Below are positions 1 to 9,137 of a stretch of DNA of 64,000 nt, piece after piece. Within the stretch, counting starts at the first letter, position 1; each line of letters begins with the position of its first letter. This DNA is from Eubacteriaceae bacterium (GTDB lineage: Bacteria > Bacillota > Clostridia > Peptostreptococcales > Anaerovoracaceae). Location of the stretch: contig CABIWW010000001.1 of the NCBI GenBank assembly GCA_902362435.1, forward strand, positions 131,684-195,683, in the 5' to 3' direction. The translations under genes and the position numbers were made by a program. The notes under the pieces were generated by a model. That model searched no databases. It saw nothing but the letters and a program-made list of their open reading frames with translations, and was not told the DNA's origin.

Positions 1-111
1 CTTTTGCAGACTGGCGAAGCTGCGTGGAGGCGGGACGTCACGCGGGTGCCCGGTGCGGCATCCGGCATATTTGAGCAAAAAATATATAAATATAAGAAAA
101 GAGGGAAAAGA

Positions 112-1071
112 ATGTTTACAAAACTGACAGAACAGTTAAAAGCAAATCCGCGTACTATCGTTTTCACTGAGGGTACTGATGCGCGTATACTCGATGCAGC
201 TGCTAAGCTGACTGCTGAGAACGTGCTGAATGTTATCCTGCTCGGAGCTGAGGATGAAGTGAATGCTGCAGCAAAGGAAGCTGGATATGACATTGCAAAG
301 TGCCAGATCGTAGATCCTGAAAAGTATGCAGATATCGACGCTATGGTCGACGAAATGGTAGCGCTCAGAAAAGGCAAGATGACTGCTGACGAAGTCAGAG
401 CTGCTCTTGCAAAGTCGAACTACTTCGGAACTATGCTCGTTAAGATGGGCAAGGCAGACTGCCTCCTCGGCGGAGCTACATACTCGACTGCTGACACTGT
501 AAGACCGGCTCTGCAGCTGATCAAGACAAAGCCCGGCAACAAGATCGTAAGCTCATGCTTCATCATGGTAAAGGGCGACAAGAAGCTGGCTATGGGTGAC
601 TGCGCTATCAACATCGCACCTAACGAAGACGAGCTCACAGAGATCGCTATCGAAACTGCAAAGACTGCAAAGGTATTCGGGATCGATCCGAAAGTCGCTA
701 TGCTTTCATACTCGACATACGGCTCAGGAAAGGGCGACATGGTTACGCTCGTAGCTAATGCAACAAAGAAGGTAAAGGAAGCTGCTCCTGATCTGGCTGT
801 TGACGGCGAATTACAGTTTGACGCTGCTGTTGCTCCTGAGGTTGCAAAGGTCAAGTGTTCTGGATCACCGGTCGCAGGACAGGCAAACACATTCATTTTC
901 CCTGACATAAATGCAGGAAACATCGGTTACAAGATCGCAGCTCGTCTCGGCGACTACGAAGCTATCGGACCGGTACTCCAGGGTCTCAACGCTCCTATCA
1001 ACGATCTGAGCAGAGGCTGCAACGCTGAAGAAGTTTACAAGATGGCACTCGTAACTGCTGCTTTAAGCTAA
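112..1071 (+). CDS. pta: Phosphate acetyltransferase (phosphotransacetylase)
   Basis: Interconverts acetyl-CoA and acetyl phosphate in the cytoplasm, the first step of the Pta-AckA acetate/ATP pathway. The 319-residue protein is close to the usual ~330. Family landmarks are the N-terminal IVFTEGTDARIL, central LQFDAAVAPEVA and C-terminal GSPVAGQANTFIFPDINAG stretches. I chose the ATG at 112 because GAGGG lies just upstream; the longer open frame from base 4 adds 36 unrelated residues with no ribosome site. No acetate kinase gene follows: a terminator closes the unit and the next genes are sbcDC. Codon usage (frequent GCT, AAG, GAC) looks like that of a highly expressed gene. Identity is secure. 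Confidence 0.95.
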   Translation: MFTKLTEQLKANPRTIVFTEGTDARILDAAAKLTAENVLNVILLGAEDEVNAAAKEAGYDIAKCQIVDPEKYADIDAMVDEMVALRKGKMTADEVRAALAKSNYFGTMLVKMGKADCLLGGATYSTADTVRPALQLIKTKPGNKIVSSCFIMVKGDKKLAMGDCAINIAPNEDELTEIAIETAKTAKVFGIDPKVAMLSYSTYGSGKGDMVTLVANATKKVKEAAPDLAVDGELQFDAAVAPEVAKVKCSGSPVAGQANTFIFPDINAGNIGYKIAARLGDYEAIGPVLQGLNAPINDLSRGCNAEEVYKMALVTAALS

Positions 1072-1142
1072 TCCGGTCTTGCCTGAGTCCGGGCAGACCG
1101 CTGTCGGTCACTGGCCGTTCGGACACAATTAAATACTGATAT

Positions 1143-1209
1143 AAACTGCACGCTGAGGTCATCAGGCGAATCGCATCGCAATGCATCGACCCGGCAGTGC
1201 AGTTTTTTT
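1143..1209 (+). terminator. Rho-independent terminator of pta
   Basis: The arms at 1143-1160 and 1188-1205 pair over about 18 positions with few mismatches, joining AAACTGCA to TGCAGTTT. A run of seven T follows at 1203-1209. It sits 70 bases after the pta stop codon. Confidence 0.8.
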
Positions 1210-1253
1210 GCTGCGGAAAATGCAGCGGCTGCGTGCATTGTGTTGTGTGGAGG

Positions 1254-1372
1254 GTTTACCAAAATGAGATTGTTGTCAGCAGTTTTTTAGTAAAACACAC
1301 CCCCATAGCGGCAGTGTGAGGACGCGTGTTTACCAAGAAGTCACCCAGATGGCAGTGGCTTTGGTATTTTTT
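1254..1372 (+). other. Structured intergenic element with a duplicated motif
   Basis: Within the 500-base gene-free gap between pta and sbcD. Two adjacent hairpin-like blocks share a core, CACCCCCATAGCGGCAGTG (1299-1317) and CACCCAGATGGCAGTG (from about 1341). The first is bracketed by GTAAAACAC and GTGTTTAC. The second by ACCAA and TTTGGT and ends in six T. GTTTACCA also occurs twice, near 1254 and 1328. It could be a terminator pair, an RNA element in the sbcD leader, or a dispersed intergenic repeat. I do not recognise it as a known riboswitch. The rest of the gap (1373-1579) shows nothing clear. Confidence 0.4.
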
Positions 1373-1579
1373 CTTATGGAAATGCTCATTTTTTCTTTTA
1401 TTTTTGCTAAAAATGGGCAGCTGGAATTTGATTCTTGGTAAAGAGGCTCGCTAAAAATGCTTATCTTGCAAGGAAAATGCTAAGAATAAGAGTCTGGATA
1501 TGGATTTTTGGCAATCATGGTGTGTGGATCCTATGCTATACTGTTATCATCACAGAACAACAGCACGGAGGGACAGCCT

Positions 1580-2731
1580 ATGAAACTGATGCACCTGTCA
1601 GACCTGCACATCGGCAAGCGGGTCGGCGGATTTTCCATGACAGAAGACCAGCGGTACATACTGGATCAGATACTCGAAACAGCGGAGCGCGAACAGCCCG
1701 ATGCGATACTGATCGCAGGGGACGTCTACGACAAATCAGTGCCGTCCGCGGAGGCAGTTAGCATTTTTGACGAATTTCTGGTGAAGCTTTCGGCGCGGAA
1801 AATGCAGGTCTTCATCATCAGCGGCAATCACGACTCGCCGGAGCGTCTGGCGTTCGGCAGCCGGCTGATGGGCGAAAGCGGCATACATCTTGCGCCGGTG
1901 TACGACGGGGATATAAGGCCGCACCATCTCAGAGACGAGCACGGAGAGCTGGATATTTTCCTGCTGCCGTTCATAAAACCGGTAGACGTGCGCAGGTTTT
2001 TCCCCGACGAGGCAGACGATATAGTTTCATACACGGATGCGCTGAGGGTCGCGGTGGCGCATATGGATACGGATGATGCAAAGCGCAGTGTGCTGGTGAC
2101 GCATCAGTTCGTGACAGGCGCAGAGCGTTCGGAGTCAGAGGATATCTCGGTAGGCGGCACGGACAATGTCGACGCATCGGTTTTCGATCCGTTCGACTAC
2201 GTCGCGCTCGGCCATATCCACAGGCCGCAGAACATCGGCACACAGCGGATCAGGTATTGCGGGACGCCGCTCAAATACTCGTTTTCTGAAGTCTCCCACG
2301 AAAAATCAGTGACCGTGGCGGAGCTCGGTGCGAAGGGCAGCCTTTCCATAAGGACGATACCGCTGGAACCGCCGAGAGACATGGCCGAGATACGCGGAAC
2401 GTACGACGAGATCACGGCCAGGAGCTTTTACGCGGACACGACTTACAGCGAGGATTACATGCACATCACGCTGACCGACGAGGAGGATATCCCGGAGGCG
2501 ATGGGCAAGCTGCGCGCGATCTACCACAACCTGATGAAGCTGGACTACGACAACAGACGGACACGCGGCAGCGCGCAGATCGACGTGTCGGGCGAGATCG
2601 AAAGAAAATCACCGCTCGAGCTGTTTGCAGGGTTTTACGAGCTGCAGAACAGCGCTCCGATGTCGGATGAGCAGTCGGAGCTGGTGGAAAAGCTGGCAGC
2701 TGAGATCTGGAGAGAGGAGGAACAGGAATGA
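1580..2731 (+). CDS. sbcD: DNA repair exonuclease SbcCD, nuclease subunit SbcD (Mre11-like)
   Basis: Nuclease half of the SbcCD (Mre11-Rad50-like) complex, which opens hairpins and processes blocked DNA ends. The 383-residue protein shows the calcineurin-like phosphoesterase motifs in order: DLHIGK near residue 8, GDVYDKS, SGNHDSPERL, VTHQF and GHIHRPQ. These supply the two-metal site. The ATG at 1580 follows ACGGAGGGACA, a strong ribosome site; the frame is open further upstream but without one. The stop codon overlaps the sbcC start (ATGA), so the two subunits are translationally coupled. Confidence 0.95.
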   Translation: MKLMHLSDLHIGKRVGGFSMTEDQRYILDQILETAEREQPDAILIAGDVYDKSVPSAEAVSIFDEFLVKLSARKMQVFIISGNHDSPERLAFGSRLMGESGIHLAPVYDGDIRPHHLRDEHGELDIFLLPFIKPVDVRRFFPDEADDIVSYTDALRVAVAHMDTDDAKRSVLVTHQFVTGAERSESEDISVGGTDNVDASVFDPFDYVALGHIHRPQNIGTQRIRYCGTPLKYSFSEVSHEKSVTVAELGAKGSLSIRTIPLEPPRDMAEIRGTYDEITARSFYADTTYSEDYMHITLTDEEDIPEAMGKLRAIYHNLMKLDYDNRRTRGSAQIDVSGEIERKSPLELFAGFYELQNSAPMSDEQSELVEKLAAEIWREEEQE

Positions 2732-5532
2732 GACCTTTGAAGCTTGTGATGTCTGCATTCGGACCGTATGCAGGCCGGACCGAACTCGATCTCGAACAGC
2801 TCGGAACGGGCGGCCTTTACCTGATAACCGGCGACACCGGCGCGGGCAAGACGACCATATTCGATGCGATAACGTTCGCGCTTTACGGCGAAGCCAGCGG
2901 CAGCAGCAGAGAAACGGACATGTTCCGTTCGAAGTACGCAGACCCTGACACGCCGACGGAAGTCGAGCTCGTGTTTGAGTATGCGGGAAAGGAATACACC
3001 GTGAAGCGCAGCCCCGAATACAGGCGGCCGAAGAAACGCGGCGAGGGCTTCACGCTGGCGAAAGCAGACGCACAGCTCAGCTATCCGGACGGGCGAGTGA
3101 TCTCGAAGCAGAAAGACGTCAACCGGGCAGTTATCGATATCATGGGGATCGACCGCGACCAGTTCACGCAGATCGCGATGATCGCGCAGGGCGATTTCCT
3201 GAAACTGCTGCTCGCATCCACCGAGGACCGCAAAAAAATATTCCGCAGGATTTTCCACACGCAGCCGTTCCAGCAGCTGCAGGACAGGCTCAGGGAAATG
3301 TCGCTGGAGCTGAAACGCGAGCACAGCGAAGTCAGTGCGAGCCTGCGGCAGTACGTCGACGGGATCCTTTGCGACGAGAGCGATGTGCTGTTTGATGACG
3401 TGCAAAAGGCGCAGCGCGGTGAGGCTCCGGTGCCGGATATCGTCAGGCTTCTGGAGAGGCTGATATCGCGTGACGAGGAAAGCGCACAGCTGCGTGCAGC
3501 TGAGGACAGCGCTCTGAAAGAAGAGGCGGAGCGTATAAGCGGCAGGCTCGCCAGGGCACAGGAGCGTGCGAAGGCTGAAAAACAGCATGCAGAGCTTGCG
3601 GCGTCTCTCAGTGCTGAGGAGTCTAAGCTCGAAGCATTCATGGCAGCACTCAAGGCTGCAGAAGCAGGCGGAGAGCAGATCGAGGGACTCGTAAAGCAGG
3701 CAGCCGCTGCCGAGGCGGAGCTTGAGGAGCACGTCAGGATCACGGAAAAACAGAAGCAGCTGGAGACTTTGAAAAATGAGGCCGCAAAGCTTGAACGCGG
3801 TATAGAGTCGGGCAGGAAAGAAGCTGTGGAGCTCGAGGCAGAGATCTCGCAGCTAGAAAAAGAGGCTGCATCGCTGGCTGACTGCGGCAGTGAGATAGTG
3901 AAGCTCGATGCGGAGAAAAGCCGCATGCTAAGCAGGAAAAAGGATATTGAACAGCTGCGAAGCGATATTGCGGAGCTGGAAAAACTCCAGGCGAAATATG
4001 AAAAGGCGGCCGCAAAGTATCAGGAGCGCGCAGAGAAAGCGACTGCTGAAAAGGCTCTTTATGAGGCTAAGAACAGGGCGTATCTCGACGAACAGGCGGG
4101 GATACTGGCAGCCGGACTGAAGGAGGGCGAGGCGTGTCCGGTGTGCGGCTCGCTGACACATCCTTCGCCGGCGGCGCTGACGGATGATGCGCCGACTAAG
4201 CAAGAACTCGACTCGTTCATGGAAAAGGCTGAAAAGGCTGCGGAGGATATGCGCAGAGCCAGCGTTGATGCAGGACGTGTAAAGGGGCAGATGGGCGAGA
4301 AGCAGGAGGCAGTATACAGAGCGGCAGCGGAGCTTATGAACGACGGAGCCGGCTCAGATCCTGCGGGGGACTGTCCTGATGCGGACCGCATGCAGCGGAT
4401 CACGACGCGTATCACAGAGAATACAGAGACGATCGAAAACAGCCTGAAAGAGCTCGAGCTGCAGCTTTCCATGGCTGAACAGAAGGCAAAGCGCAGGCAG
4501 CGGCTTGAAAAGCAGCTGCCGGAGACGAAAGAAAAGCACGGAAAACTCCTGGAAAAGATCAAAGAGTCGGAGATCGCTTCTGCGCAGAAAACGAGCGAAG
4601 CGAAGGCTCTCGATGAGGGCATCGCAGGTATGAGAGCGAAGCTGAGCTATAAGAGCCGCGAGGAAGCAGAGCGTGCGGCAGCTTTGCTCGAAAGCAGGAA
4701 AAAAGAGCTCGAGGATGCGCTCAAAAAGGCGCGCGATGACTACGAAGGCTGCGACAGGAAGATCGCGGAGCTGAAGGCGGGCATCGAAGAGACGGCGAAG
4801 CTGATGCAGGATAAAGATGAATTTGATGCAGATGCGGCCGTTGAGCGAAGGAATGAGATCGTGCAGAAACGCAGCGCGCTGGAGTCGGAGCTCAGGGATC
4901 TGCATCACCGCACGGAGACCAACCGCGAGGTGCTCAGGCAGATAGAGAAGCAGTCTGCGGCGATCGCTGATGTGGAAAAGCGCTTGATGACGATCGGATC
5001 GCTGGCAGACACGGCGAATGGGAACCTGAGCGGCAGGGAGAAGATCATGCTCGAGACGTATGTGCAGATGGCGTATTTCGACAGGATCATAGAGCGTGCG
5101 AATACGCGTTTCATGGTGATGTCGGGCGGGCAGTACGAGCTGAAGCGCAGGCGCGAGGCGGACAACAACCGGAGCCAGAGCGGGCTTTCGCTGGATGTCG
5201 TGGATCACTACAACGGAACGGAGCGCAGCGTCAAGACACTTTCCGGCGGCGAATCATTCAAGGCGTCGCTTTCGCTGGCGCTGGGGCTTTCGGACGAGAT
5301 ACAGGCGTCAGCCGGAGGGATACAGCTCGACACGATGTTCGTCGACGAGGGCTTCGGATCGCTGGATGAGGAATCGCTGCAGCAGGCGATGCGCGCGCTC
5401 AACGGACTTGCGGAAGGAAACCGGCTGGTCGGAATAATCTCGCACGTTCCGGAACTTCGGGAAAAGATCGACAGACAGATCATCGTGCGCAAAGACAGGA
5501 GCGGAGGCAGCCGTGTGGAAGTGGTGAAGTGA
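2728..5532 (+). CDS. sbcC: DNA repair exonuclease SbcCD, ATPase subunit SbcC (Rad50-like)
   Basis: SMC-type ATPase partner of SbcD. In this 934-residue protein the Walker A motif GDTGAGKT is at residues 35-42. A long Glu/Lys/Ala-rich coiled coil is interrupted near residue 470 by a CPVCG zinc hook, which dimerises the coils. The C-terminal lobe carries the ABC signature LSGGESFKASLSLAL and a Walker B segment (MFVDEGFGSLDEE). Length is between the ~1050 of E. coli and shorter Firmicute forms. It overlaps sbcD by four bases and is the last gene of that operon. Confidence 0.95.
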   Translation: MRPLKLVMSAFGPYAGRTELDLEQLGTGGLYLITGDTGAGKTTIFDAITFALYGEASGSSRETDMFRSKYADPDTPTEVELVFEYAGKEYTVKRSPEYRRPKKRGEGFTLAKADAQLSYPDGRVISKQKDVNRAVIDIMGIDRDQFTQIAMIAQGDFLKLLLASTEDRKKIFRRIFHTQPFQQLQDRLREMSLELKREHSEVSASLRQYVDGILCDESDVLFDDVQKAQRGEAPVPDIVRLLERLISRDEESAQLRAAEDSALKEEAERISGRLARAQERAKAEKQHAELAASLSAEESKLEAFMAALKAAEAGGEQIEGLVKQAAAAEAELEEHVRITEKQKQLETLKNEAAKLERGIESGRKEAVELEAEISQLEKEAASLADCGSEIVKLDAEKSRMLSRKKDIEQLRSDIAELEKLQAKYEKAAAKYQERAEKATAEKALYEAKNRAYLDEQAGILAAGLKEGEACPVCGSLTHPSPAALTDDAPTKQELDSFMEKAEKAAEDMRRASVDAGRVKGQMGEKQEAVYRAAAELMNDGAGSDPAGDCPDADRMQRITTRITENTETIENSLKELELQLSMAEQKAKRRQRLEKQLPETKEKHGKLLEKIKESEIASAQKTSEAKALDEGIAGMRAKLSYKSREEAERAAALLESRKKELEDALKKARDDYEGCDRKIAELKAGIEETAKLMQDKDEFDADAAVERRNEIVQKRSALESELRDLHHRTETNREVLRQIEKQSAAIADVEKRLMTIGSLADTANGNLSGREKIMLETYVQMAYFDRIIERANTRFMVMSGGQYELKRRREADNNRSQSGLSLDVVDHYNGTERSVKTLSGGESFKASLSLALGLSDEIQASAGGIQLDTMFVDEGFGSLDEESLQQAMRALNGLAEGNRLVGIISHVPELREKIDRQIIVRKDRSGGSRVEVVK

Positions 5533-5636
5533 TGGGTGCTGAGAGAGTGAAATGGGAAGTGCCGTATAATTAATCACTTGGTAGAAAATGTTTAAGTAAA
5601 ATAAATGTATATAAGCAATAATGGGAGATAAAAGAT

Positions 5637-6365
5637 ATGGCGTTGCTAAATTTAAATATTATGTATGCAATAATATTTGCAGTGATAATAGCTATAGTTA
5701 TTAGTTTGATCATGGTATTGAAATCACCATTTCAATACCCATACTATAATTGTTATTTAGATGTAACAGGTAAACGAAAGCCACAAATTGATAATTTGAT
5801 TGATCAGCTTTTGAATTCAGGAGAATTCAATGAATTTCAAGCTCATAATAAAAAAATTTTGCTTTGGAAAGAAAAATGTAATAAGCAAATTGAAAATAGT
5901 AAACTGAAAAAATATCGAAGGTCTCAGTTTGATAAATGTATAGATGACGATAATGCATTTAAATTTTATCTTACTCGTCAACAAACCAGATACAAACAGA
6001 GAAACTATGTAAAAAAAGCATATAAAGTAACGCAGACAGTTAATGTATTCTTTTGCAACTATGAATACTTACAAAATCGTGATAGAGCACTTCAGAGTAT
6101 AAATCATGAATGTACATTGAGTGAGTATCATAGTAAAAATCAAAGGAAACTCATGACGAAAGATTTGAGAAAAAAGATAATGTATAGAGATCATTATACT
6201 TGTCAAAATTGTGGAAAATACATGCCGGATGAAGTCGGCCTTCATATAGATCACATCGTACCTGTTTCAAAAGGAGGAAAAACGATTTCGTCTAATCTTC
6301 AAGTGCTTTGTTCGAAGTGTAACGGAAGTAAGTCGAACAGGGTTTTGAAGGATCGCAGTCAGTGA
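5637..6365 (+). CDS. Membrane-anchored HNH endonuclease-domain protein
   Basis: Predicted 242-residue protein. Residues ~7-28 form one hydrophobic segment (AIIFAVIIAIVISLIMVL), followed by a basic, Lys-rich middle region. The C-terminal ~60 residues hold an HNH domain with zinc-ligand pairs CQNC and CSKC around the HIDHIVPVSKGG core. This is a metal-dependent nuclease fold seen in restriction, phage and intron enzymes. The start at 5637 follows GGGAGATAAAAGAT. The gene is clearly AT-richer than sbcC before it and the next genes, suggesting transfer. No partner methylase, toxin or immunity gene adjoins it. The function is unknown; a membrane-bound nuclease acting on incoming DNA is one possibility. 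Confidence 0.75.
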   Translation: MALLNLNIMYAIIFAVIIAIVISLIMVLKSPFQYPYYNCYLDVTGKRKPQIDNLIDQLLNSGEFNEFQAHNKKILLWKEKCNKQIENSKLKKYRRSQFDKCIDDDNAFKFYLTRQQTRYKQRNYVKKAYKVTQTVNVFFCNYEYLQNRDRALQSINHECTLSEYHSKNQRKLMTKDLRKKIMYRDHYTCQNCGKYMPDEVGLHIDHIVPVSKGGKTISSNLQVLCSKCNGSKSNRVLKDRSQ

Positions 6366-6554
6366 ATAAACATCTGTTTACAAAATATTAATATTTTCAT
6401 AAGCAGAGATGTGAATGCTATTTTAGTAAAGTATGCCATGATTCATGATTTTTATATTGAAGTTTTGCGTTAGTTGATATAATTTTAAAAACAGGAACTA
6501 TGGGTTTTTAACAACAAAACCCGGATGCGTATACTTATTTGTGAGGAAGAAAAA

Positions 6555-7184
6555 ATGAAAACAGAACAGATAGAACTTGGGAGTGAAATATTCACAGTAC
6601 CTGCGGAGGTCAGCGGTTATTTTACAGAATGCGCCGGCTGTGAAACTCAAATGAATCTTTATGATATCCCGAATGGGATCTGTCCGGTATGCGGTGCGGA
6701 TATGAAAGACGAAAGAGACAGGCTTCTGCGGATACTGTCTTTCATCGGGTACAGAGTGAGCTGCGATATGCATTTCAATGTCATCGTTCCGGACAGTTAT
6801 GTTTCGATGTTGAAACTGTATGACTGGATCTCGTATCCTGAAAAAATAAAGGGTGAGGAAGAGGCGAAAGGCGTAGTGGCTATAAAAGAGCGGCATGAAG
6901 GTGACCGGCAGACACGCGCGATCTGCGCAGCAGCCCTGGGGAGCGCATACGCGCAGCATTTGCAGAGCGATAGAGCGGCAGAGGCGGCAAATCTGCTCAA
7001 AGGACTTGCGGCAGCAGATGAAGAAAAATTCATCAAGTTCACACTGCATAAAGCTATCGACGCATTGCTGGTGCCGTGGAGGCTGGATCAGAAAGCCTGC
7101 AGCATGGCTGCGGAGCAGATCGGCGTTCAATTCAGTTCGCCGTATATACTGGAAGTACTGCAAAGGCTGGAGCAGGAGGTTTGA
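6555..7184 (+). CDS. Zinc-ribbon protein, paralogue of the next gene
   Basis: Unrecognised 209-residue protein. Residues ~25-50 form a C-x2-C-x13-C-x2-C zinc ribbon (CAGC ... CPVC) containing LYD and followed by GADM. The rest appears helical, including an Ala-rich stretch. The start at 6555 follows GAGGAAG; an in-frame start ten codons earlier lacks a site. It ends one base before the next gene, whose ribbon is nearly superimposable, so the pair is an operon formed by duplication and divergence. Base composition matches the host rather than the CRISPR island downstream. The role is unknown. Confidence 0.7.
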   Translation: MKTEQIELGSEIFTVPAEVSGYFTECAGCETQMNLYDIPNGICPVCGADMKDERDRLLRILSFIGYRVSCDMHFNVIVPDSYVSMLKLYDWISYPEKIKGEEEAKGVVAIKERHEGDRQTRAICAAALGSAYAQHLQSDRAAEAANLLKGLAAADEEKFIKFTLHKAIDALLVPWRLDQKACSMAAEQIGVQFSSPYILEVLQRLEQEV

Positions 7185-7185
7185 G

Positions 7186-8226
7186 ATGGATAAGGAAAAA
7201 ATAAGCATAATGGATCTGACTGTGCCGTGCGTATGCTGCGGCCATGAAAATACTCTGTACGATCTAAGCGACGGATTTTGCCCTGAGTGCGATGCGGATA
7301 TGGCGGAGGAAAAGATAAATCTGATGAAAGTCCTGCTTTCGGAGGGCGTGTATTTTGACTGCATGCGGGACGGCACGATACCGGTGCCGGAGGAAGTGAT
7401 CGCTGCAAAAGAGCTGCAGGCACAGGAAGAAGCAAAGCTTTCGGCAAAGACATTCATGGAAGAAAGGATCAGCAGCTATCTGCAGCATTTCGTGCACAAG
7501 AAGCTGTTTGAGGATGATACATATTTTGAACTGGAAAAGCAGTACAGCTGCCGCATAGGCACAGCGGATAAGGAACGTCTGTATGATCAGGAGGATACCT
7601 GGGTGAGCACCGGATTCATGATATATCTGATCAGCTGGATCCGCGATAATCTTTCGCAGAACGAGATAGAGGCTTCGGTGCGCGAAGTGTCAAATGCGCA
7701 GTATCTGATGAGTGAGCTGCAAAGAGAAGCCAGCGAAGCGAAGGACCTGAGGGAAGAGGCTGAGATCGCGATCGCAGAAGCCGTGAACCGTCTGGCGGAG
7801 CTGGAGGCTGCCGAAGCGGCAGCGCTTTCGGAAAGCGCTGATATATATCAGTGGACCAATGATGAATATAATCCGCATGTCTACGATCTTTGCGATCTTT
7901 ACACTATAGATGATCTTGATGATATCGACCCGGAACTGGACGAATTCATTTCAGAGCAGATAATGCTCCTCGGCGGCGACCCGTCCGATCCCGATACGAG
8001 AGAAAGGTTCATCAGAGATCCATTCGACTTTGAAGATGAAGATGATTTTGATCCTGACGACGACAGTGGATGGGATCCGGAAGATCTCGATGATATCGAT
8101 CTGGAGATGGATGAATTCGTTTCGGATGAGATAATGTTCCGCGGCGGCAATCCGTTCGATCTCGACACTAGAGATGAGTTCCTCAGCGACCCGTTCAACT
8201 TCGGAGATGACAGTTATGATGACTGA
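7186..8226 (+). CDS. Zinc-ribbon protein with acidic C-terminal repeats
   Basis: 346-residue protein sharing the ribbon of its upstream neighbour (CVCC ... CPEC, LYD, ADM). It continues with a helical region, an Ala/Glu-rich probable coiled coil (~180-220) and an extremely acidic tail. The tail contains two copies of a ~45-residue unit built on DDIDxExDEFxSxxIM, GG(D/N)P and a DPF(D/N)F ending. The start at 7186 follows AGCAGGAGG. Open frame to the left of this start is shadow of the previous gene. The acidic repeats suggest a protein- or cation-binding surface, but no family is recognised. Confidence 0.7.
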   Translation: MDKEKISIMDLTVPCVCCGHENTLYDLSDGFCPECDADMAEEKINLMKVLLSEGVYFDCMRDGTIPVPEEVIAAKELQAQEEAKLSAKTFMEERISSYLQHFVHKKLFEDDTYFELEKQYSCRIGTADKERLYDQEDTWVSTGFMIYLISWIRDNLSQNEIEASVREVSNAQYLMSELQREASEAKDLREEAEIAIAEAVNRLAELEAAEAAALSESADIYQWTNDEYNPHVYDLCDLYTIDDLDDIDPELDEFISEQIMLLGGDPSDPDTRERFIRDPFDFEDEDDFDPDDDSGWDPEDLDDIDLEMDEFVSDEIMFRGGNPFDLDTRDEFLSDPFNFGDDSYDD

Positions 8227-8230
8227 CAGA

Positions 8231-8303
8231 GTGCAAAAACTTCCTGGATAATAAAGTTTTTGCACTGAAATGCAGAAACTTTTAAAAATCGGGTTTTTCT
8301 GCA
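8231..8303 (+). terminator. Two consecutive hairpins ending the zinc-ribbon operon
   Basis: First hairpin: GTGCAAAAACTT at 8231-8242 pairs perfectly with AAGTTTTTGCAC at 8254-8265. Second: TGCAGAAAC at 8271-8279 pairs with GGTTTTTCTGCA ending at 8303. The U-rich descending arms suit termination. The block separates host-like genes from the CRISPR operon. Confidence 0.6.
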
Positions 8304-8309
8304 CCGGGA

Positions 8310-8337
8310 TTGAATTAAATGTAAAATGTTGTATAAT
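8310..8337 (+). promoter_or_regulatory. Sigma-A-type promoter of the cas operon
   Basis: TTGAAT (8310-8315), a 16-base spacer and a perfect TATAAT (8332-8337) lie 38 bases before the cas6 start. No other good promoter is visible before csm5, so this probably drives cas6 through csm5. Confidence 0.65.
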
Positions 8338-8375
8338 TTAAATATGTTACATCTAACAGAAAAAGGGCTAATCTA

Positions 8376-9134
8376 ATGAACCATATATTACGAAAAACTA
8401 AAGTATATTTTAAACCGACGGAGGTAAAACTGTCCTACAATATTTCATCCGTTATGCAGGGCGTTTTGATGGATAAAGTTTCTTATGGATTCGGTGAAAA
8501 AATGCATAAAGATGGCATGAAGCCATACAGTCAGTATTTTTATTACGAAAATGATATTCCGGTGTGGACTGTCAATACCATTAGTGATGAAGCGGAACAT
8601 GAGCTGGTTAGTCCTCTGCTTGATGAAGGCTGTAAAAAGATCTATCTGAGGCATAAGGATATGACACTTGAAATCATCAAAAAAGAACATACCGAGCTGC
8701 CATATGATGTTCTCATGCAGGAAACATTTTTTTCATCGTGCAGCAGGTACATTACACTGAGGTTCAAGACTCCGACAGCGTTCAAGACGAATAACAGATA
8801 TCAGTTTTATCCGACGACCGAACATATTTTAAAGAGTCTCACCAGTAAATTCAACATCTGTGATTTTGATGCCGAACTTGATTTCATTGAGGATATGGAA
8901 AAGACACTGCAACATTTGGAAATCGTAAATTACTCTTTGCGAAGTACAAATTTTTATTTAGAGCATACGAAGATACCGTCTTTTATCGGGCGGATAACTT
9001 TAAAAATAACAGGTCCTCAGCAGTTTGTAAATCTGATGCACCTGCTGGTGCGTATAGGAGAATATTCCGGTGTAGGGATCAAGACTGCCATGGGGATGGG
9101 GGCTGTTGAAATAATCGAGAGGAAGGAGAAGTGA
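8376..9134 (+). CDS. cas6: CRISPR-associated endoribonuclease Cas6
   Basis: Cleaves the CRISPR precursor RNA within each repeat, leaving an 8-base 5' handle (here ACGGAAAC) on crRNAs. The 252-residue protein ends with the glycine-rich RNA-binding loop typical of the family (GVGIKTAMGMGAVE near 228-241), preceded by a RAMP-like beta-rich body. The start at 8376 has AAAAGGG eight bases upstream. It is the first gene of the type III-A operon and ends three bases before csm1. Catalytic residues vary among Cas6 proteins and cannot be assigned by eye. Confidence 0.88.
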   Translation: MNHILRKTKVYFKPTEVKLSYNISSVMQGVLMDKVSYGFGEKMHKDGMKPYSQYFYYENDIPVWTVNTISDEAEHELVSPLLDEGCKKIYLRHKDMTLEIIKKEHTELPYDVLMQETFFSSCSRYITLRFKTPTAFKTNNRYQFYPTTEHILKSLTSKFNICDFDAELDFIEDMEKTLQHLEIVNYSLRSTNFYLEHTKIPSFIGRITLKITGPQQFVNLMHLLVRIGEYSGVGIKTAMGMGAVEIIERKEK

Positions 9135-9137
9135 TTT

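Noticed and set aside
2635..3732. Long minus-strand frame opposite sbcC (365 codons)
   Set aside because: Shadow of the GC-rich coding strand; Leu/Arg/Cys-rich translation without recognisable domains.
6498..7457. 319-codon minus-strand frame over the zinc-ribbon genes
   Set aside because: No start signals; the opposite strand has paired ribosome sites and conserved Cys motifs.
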